From: Phymatolithon calcareum
Taxonomy: Eukaryota > Rhodophyta > Florideophyceae > Hapalidiales
DNA: 64,000 nucleotides
Reading direction: 5' to 3'
Assembly (NCBI GenBank): GCA_977006965.1
Contig: OZ345353.1
Span: forward strand, 124,001-188,000
Shown: piece by piece, positions 62,966-64,000 of the stretch
How the letters are laid out: each line of letters opens with the position of its first letter
Numbering within the stretch: position 1 is the stretch's first letter
The notes under the pieces: generated by a model
The model's database searches: none
What the model was told of the DNA's origin: nothing
Seen by the model: the letters and a program-made list of their open reading frames with translations, nothing else
Program-made: the position numbers and the translations under genes

Positions 62966-64000
62966 AAAAGGATGATCTCTCTCCATGCGATGATGAGATG
63001 CTTCAGTCTAAGATGCGATCAGGATCACCGCTTAAATAGAGCAGGGGCGAGAAATTGCGCACCCTGTAAAAAGGGGGAGCACTAACCGACACTACACTAA
63101 TAATCGCAAGTGGTCGTTATGTAATCACTGAGAGTGTATGTGTCGCTCATTACACTCTTGCAACATTGCGTGTCTACATAGGCTACAGTATAGGGGCACT
63201 GACTAGTCAATTACTGTATCTAGTAGGCGTAAAACTTGCTCGCCTTGCGCCCAAAGCATCGGTTCAAGTGAATAGTCCTTCCCTATGAAAGTCCTAGGCC
63301 AGTGGAGTGAGCCCAGGTGGCCTTCCGTCAGGATTTTGATACAAGCGACACTCCCGTTATTAATAAAACCGGCAATTTTTTTGCCATAATGAAGAGAGCG
63401 ATAGTGTCTTGAGGAAAGAGAGCATCTGTGTCGCGAAATTTCAGTTTCGAGCTTATTATTGAGACCGGCTAGGGATACTCGGAATGAGCAACTTAGTAGT
63501 CGGTTCAATCTTGAACACACGACTGTCGTTACTCGCGATGAGCAACTTTCGAGCCGGTATGTCCTCGTCGAGGTCTAACGTCAAGGACCTTATCCCTCGG
63601 TATCGTTGAGAAGCAAACTTCGTTGGTTGTTTTCTTCCTTGCTTGCCGAATTCCATCGACGGATGAGTTCTGCGCCTTTTATAGTGTTCTGCGAAGAGCA
63701 CAAGGAAATCATAATATCGCCTAAGCTTTCGTGGTGCTCCAATTCCGTACCCTACAATTGGTATTCAGGGGTTGCCCCAATTCCATTGTTTGCGATTGCA
63801 GTCCTGGGTGAAATTTATCAATTTAATTGTTCAGTTTTTTTTGCAGCAATTCGCATTGCAATTGGAAGGCTTCCCACAATATAGACATCAATACTAAGAT
63901 AGCTGTTCATCGCCTTTTCACGTTCCGTGAGCTTCATCACCATTGACGATTGAACTGTGAACGACGACCCGGATCTCAACTTCTCGGCAAGAACGGCTCT
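62966..64000. other. gene-poor right end
   Basis: No gene supported. Short frames at 63203-63701 (minus) and 63606-63884 (plus) have no recognised domain. Confidence 0.35.

Noticed and set aside
1-64000. CRISPR arrays, rRNA genes, bacterial operons
   Set aside because: No regularly spaced direct repeats, no rRNA segments and no ribosome-binding-site spacing. The gene set is eukaryotic nuclear.

Overview
This is nuclear DNA from a plastid-bearing eukaryote. Nuclear genes for plastid proteins (a CtpA-type lumenal protease, a TatA-type thylakoid translocase subunit and a plant-like IspF, each with an N-terminal extension) lie beside histones, a cytosolic ThrRS, cyclin H, a dynein intermediate chain and CMGC/pseudokinase genes. 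Nearly all genes are single-exon and sit in small islands between long stretches of decayed transposons. I infer a red alga, most likely a florideophyte seaweed of the Chondrus/Gracilaria type. This rests on gene style and on the doubly interrupted tRNA, not on a database match.

Layout. 1-0.9 kb: tail of a LINE reverse-transcriptase ORF running off the left edge. 1.5-11.3 kb: gene island with CtpA, a BCCIP/BCP1 homologue, two tandem RING-H2 membrane proteins and a membrane protein with a large ectodomain. 11.3-24.2 kb: transposon land, with copia remnants (integrase, RT and RNase H, then a separate protease block), a LINE fragment, two hAT-type elements with intact 8-bp target duplications, and a decayed third copy of the RING gene tail. 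25.0-29.9 kb: tRNA-Arg(TCT) with two insertions, immediately followed by an IspF-HisE fusion gene, then a convergent 1049-residue membrane protein. 30-36 kb: LINE fragments, paired retroposons and a SINE nested in one of them. 36.4-50.1 kb: second gene island with ThrRS, cyclin H, a PH-domain pseudokinase, TatA, divergent H2A/H2B, a four-exon RCK-type kinase and a dynein intermediate chain. 50.5-54.1 kb: two LINE ends and a third hAT element carrying a BED finger. 57.0-61.5 kb: two multipass membrane proteins. 61.6-64 kb: another LINE fragment and unassigned sequence.

Most noteworthy: (1) the IspF-HisE fusion, joining the last methylerythritol-phosphate cyclisation enzyme to a histidine-pathway pyrophosphohydrolase; (2) a tRNA-Arg with a 13-nt D-loop insertion plus a 22-nt intron after position 37; (3) marked enrichment of the heptamer TACAGTA/TACTGTA in non-coding DNA; (4) three hAT elements with exact TIRs and TSDs; (5) a SINE whose empty site is preserved in a neighbouring repeat copy; (6) a PH-pseudokinase lacking both catalytic aspartates.

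Start codons were checked against the bases. Several long reading frames begin with TTG or GTG only, and for these the first real ATG is given.
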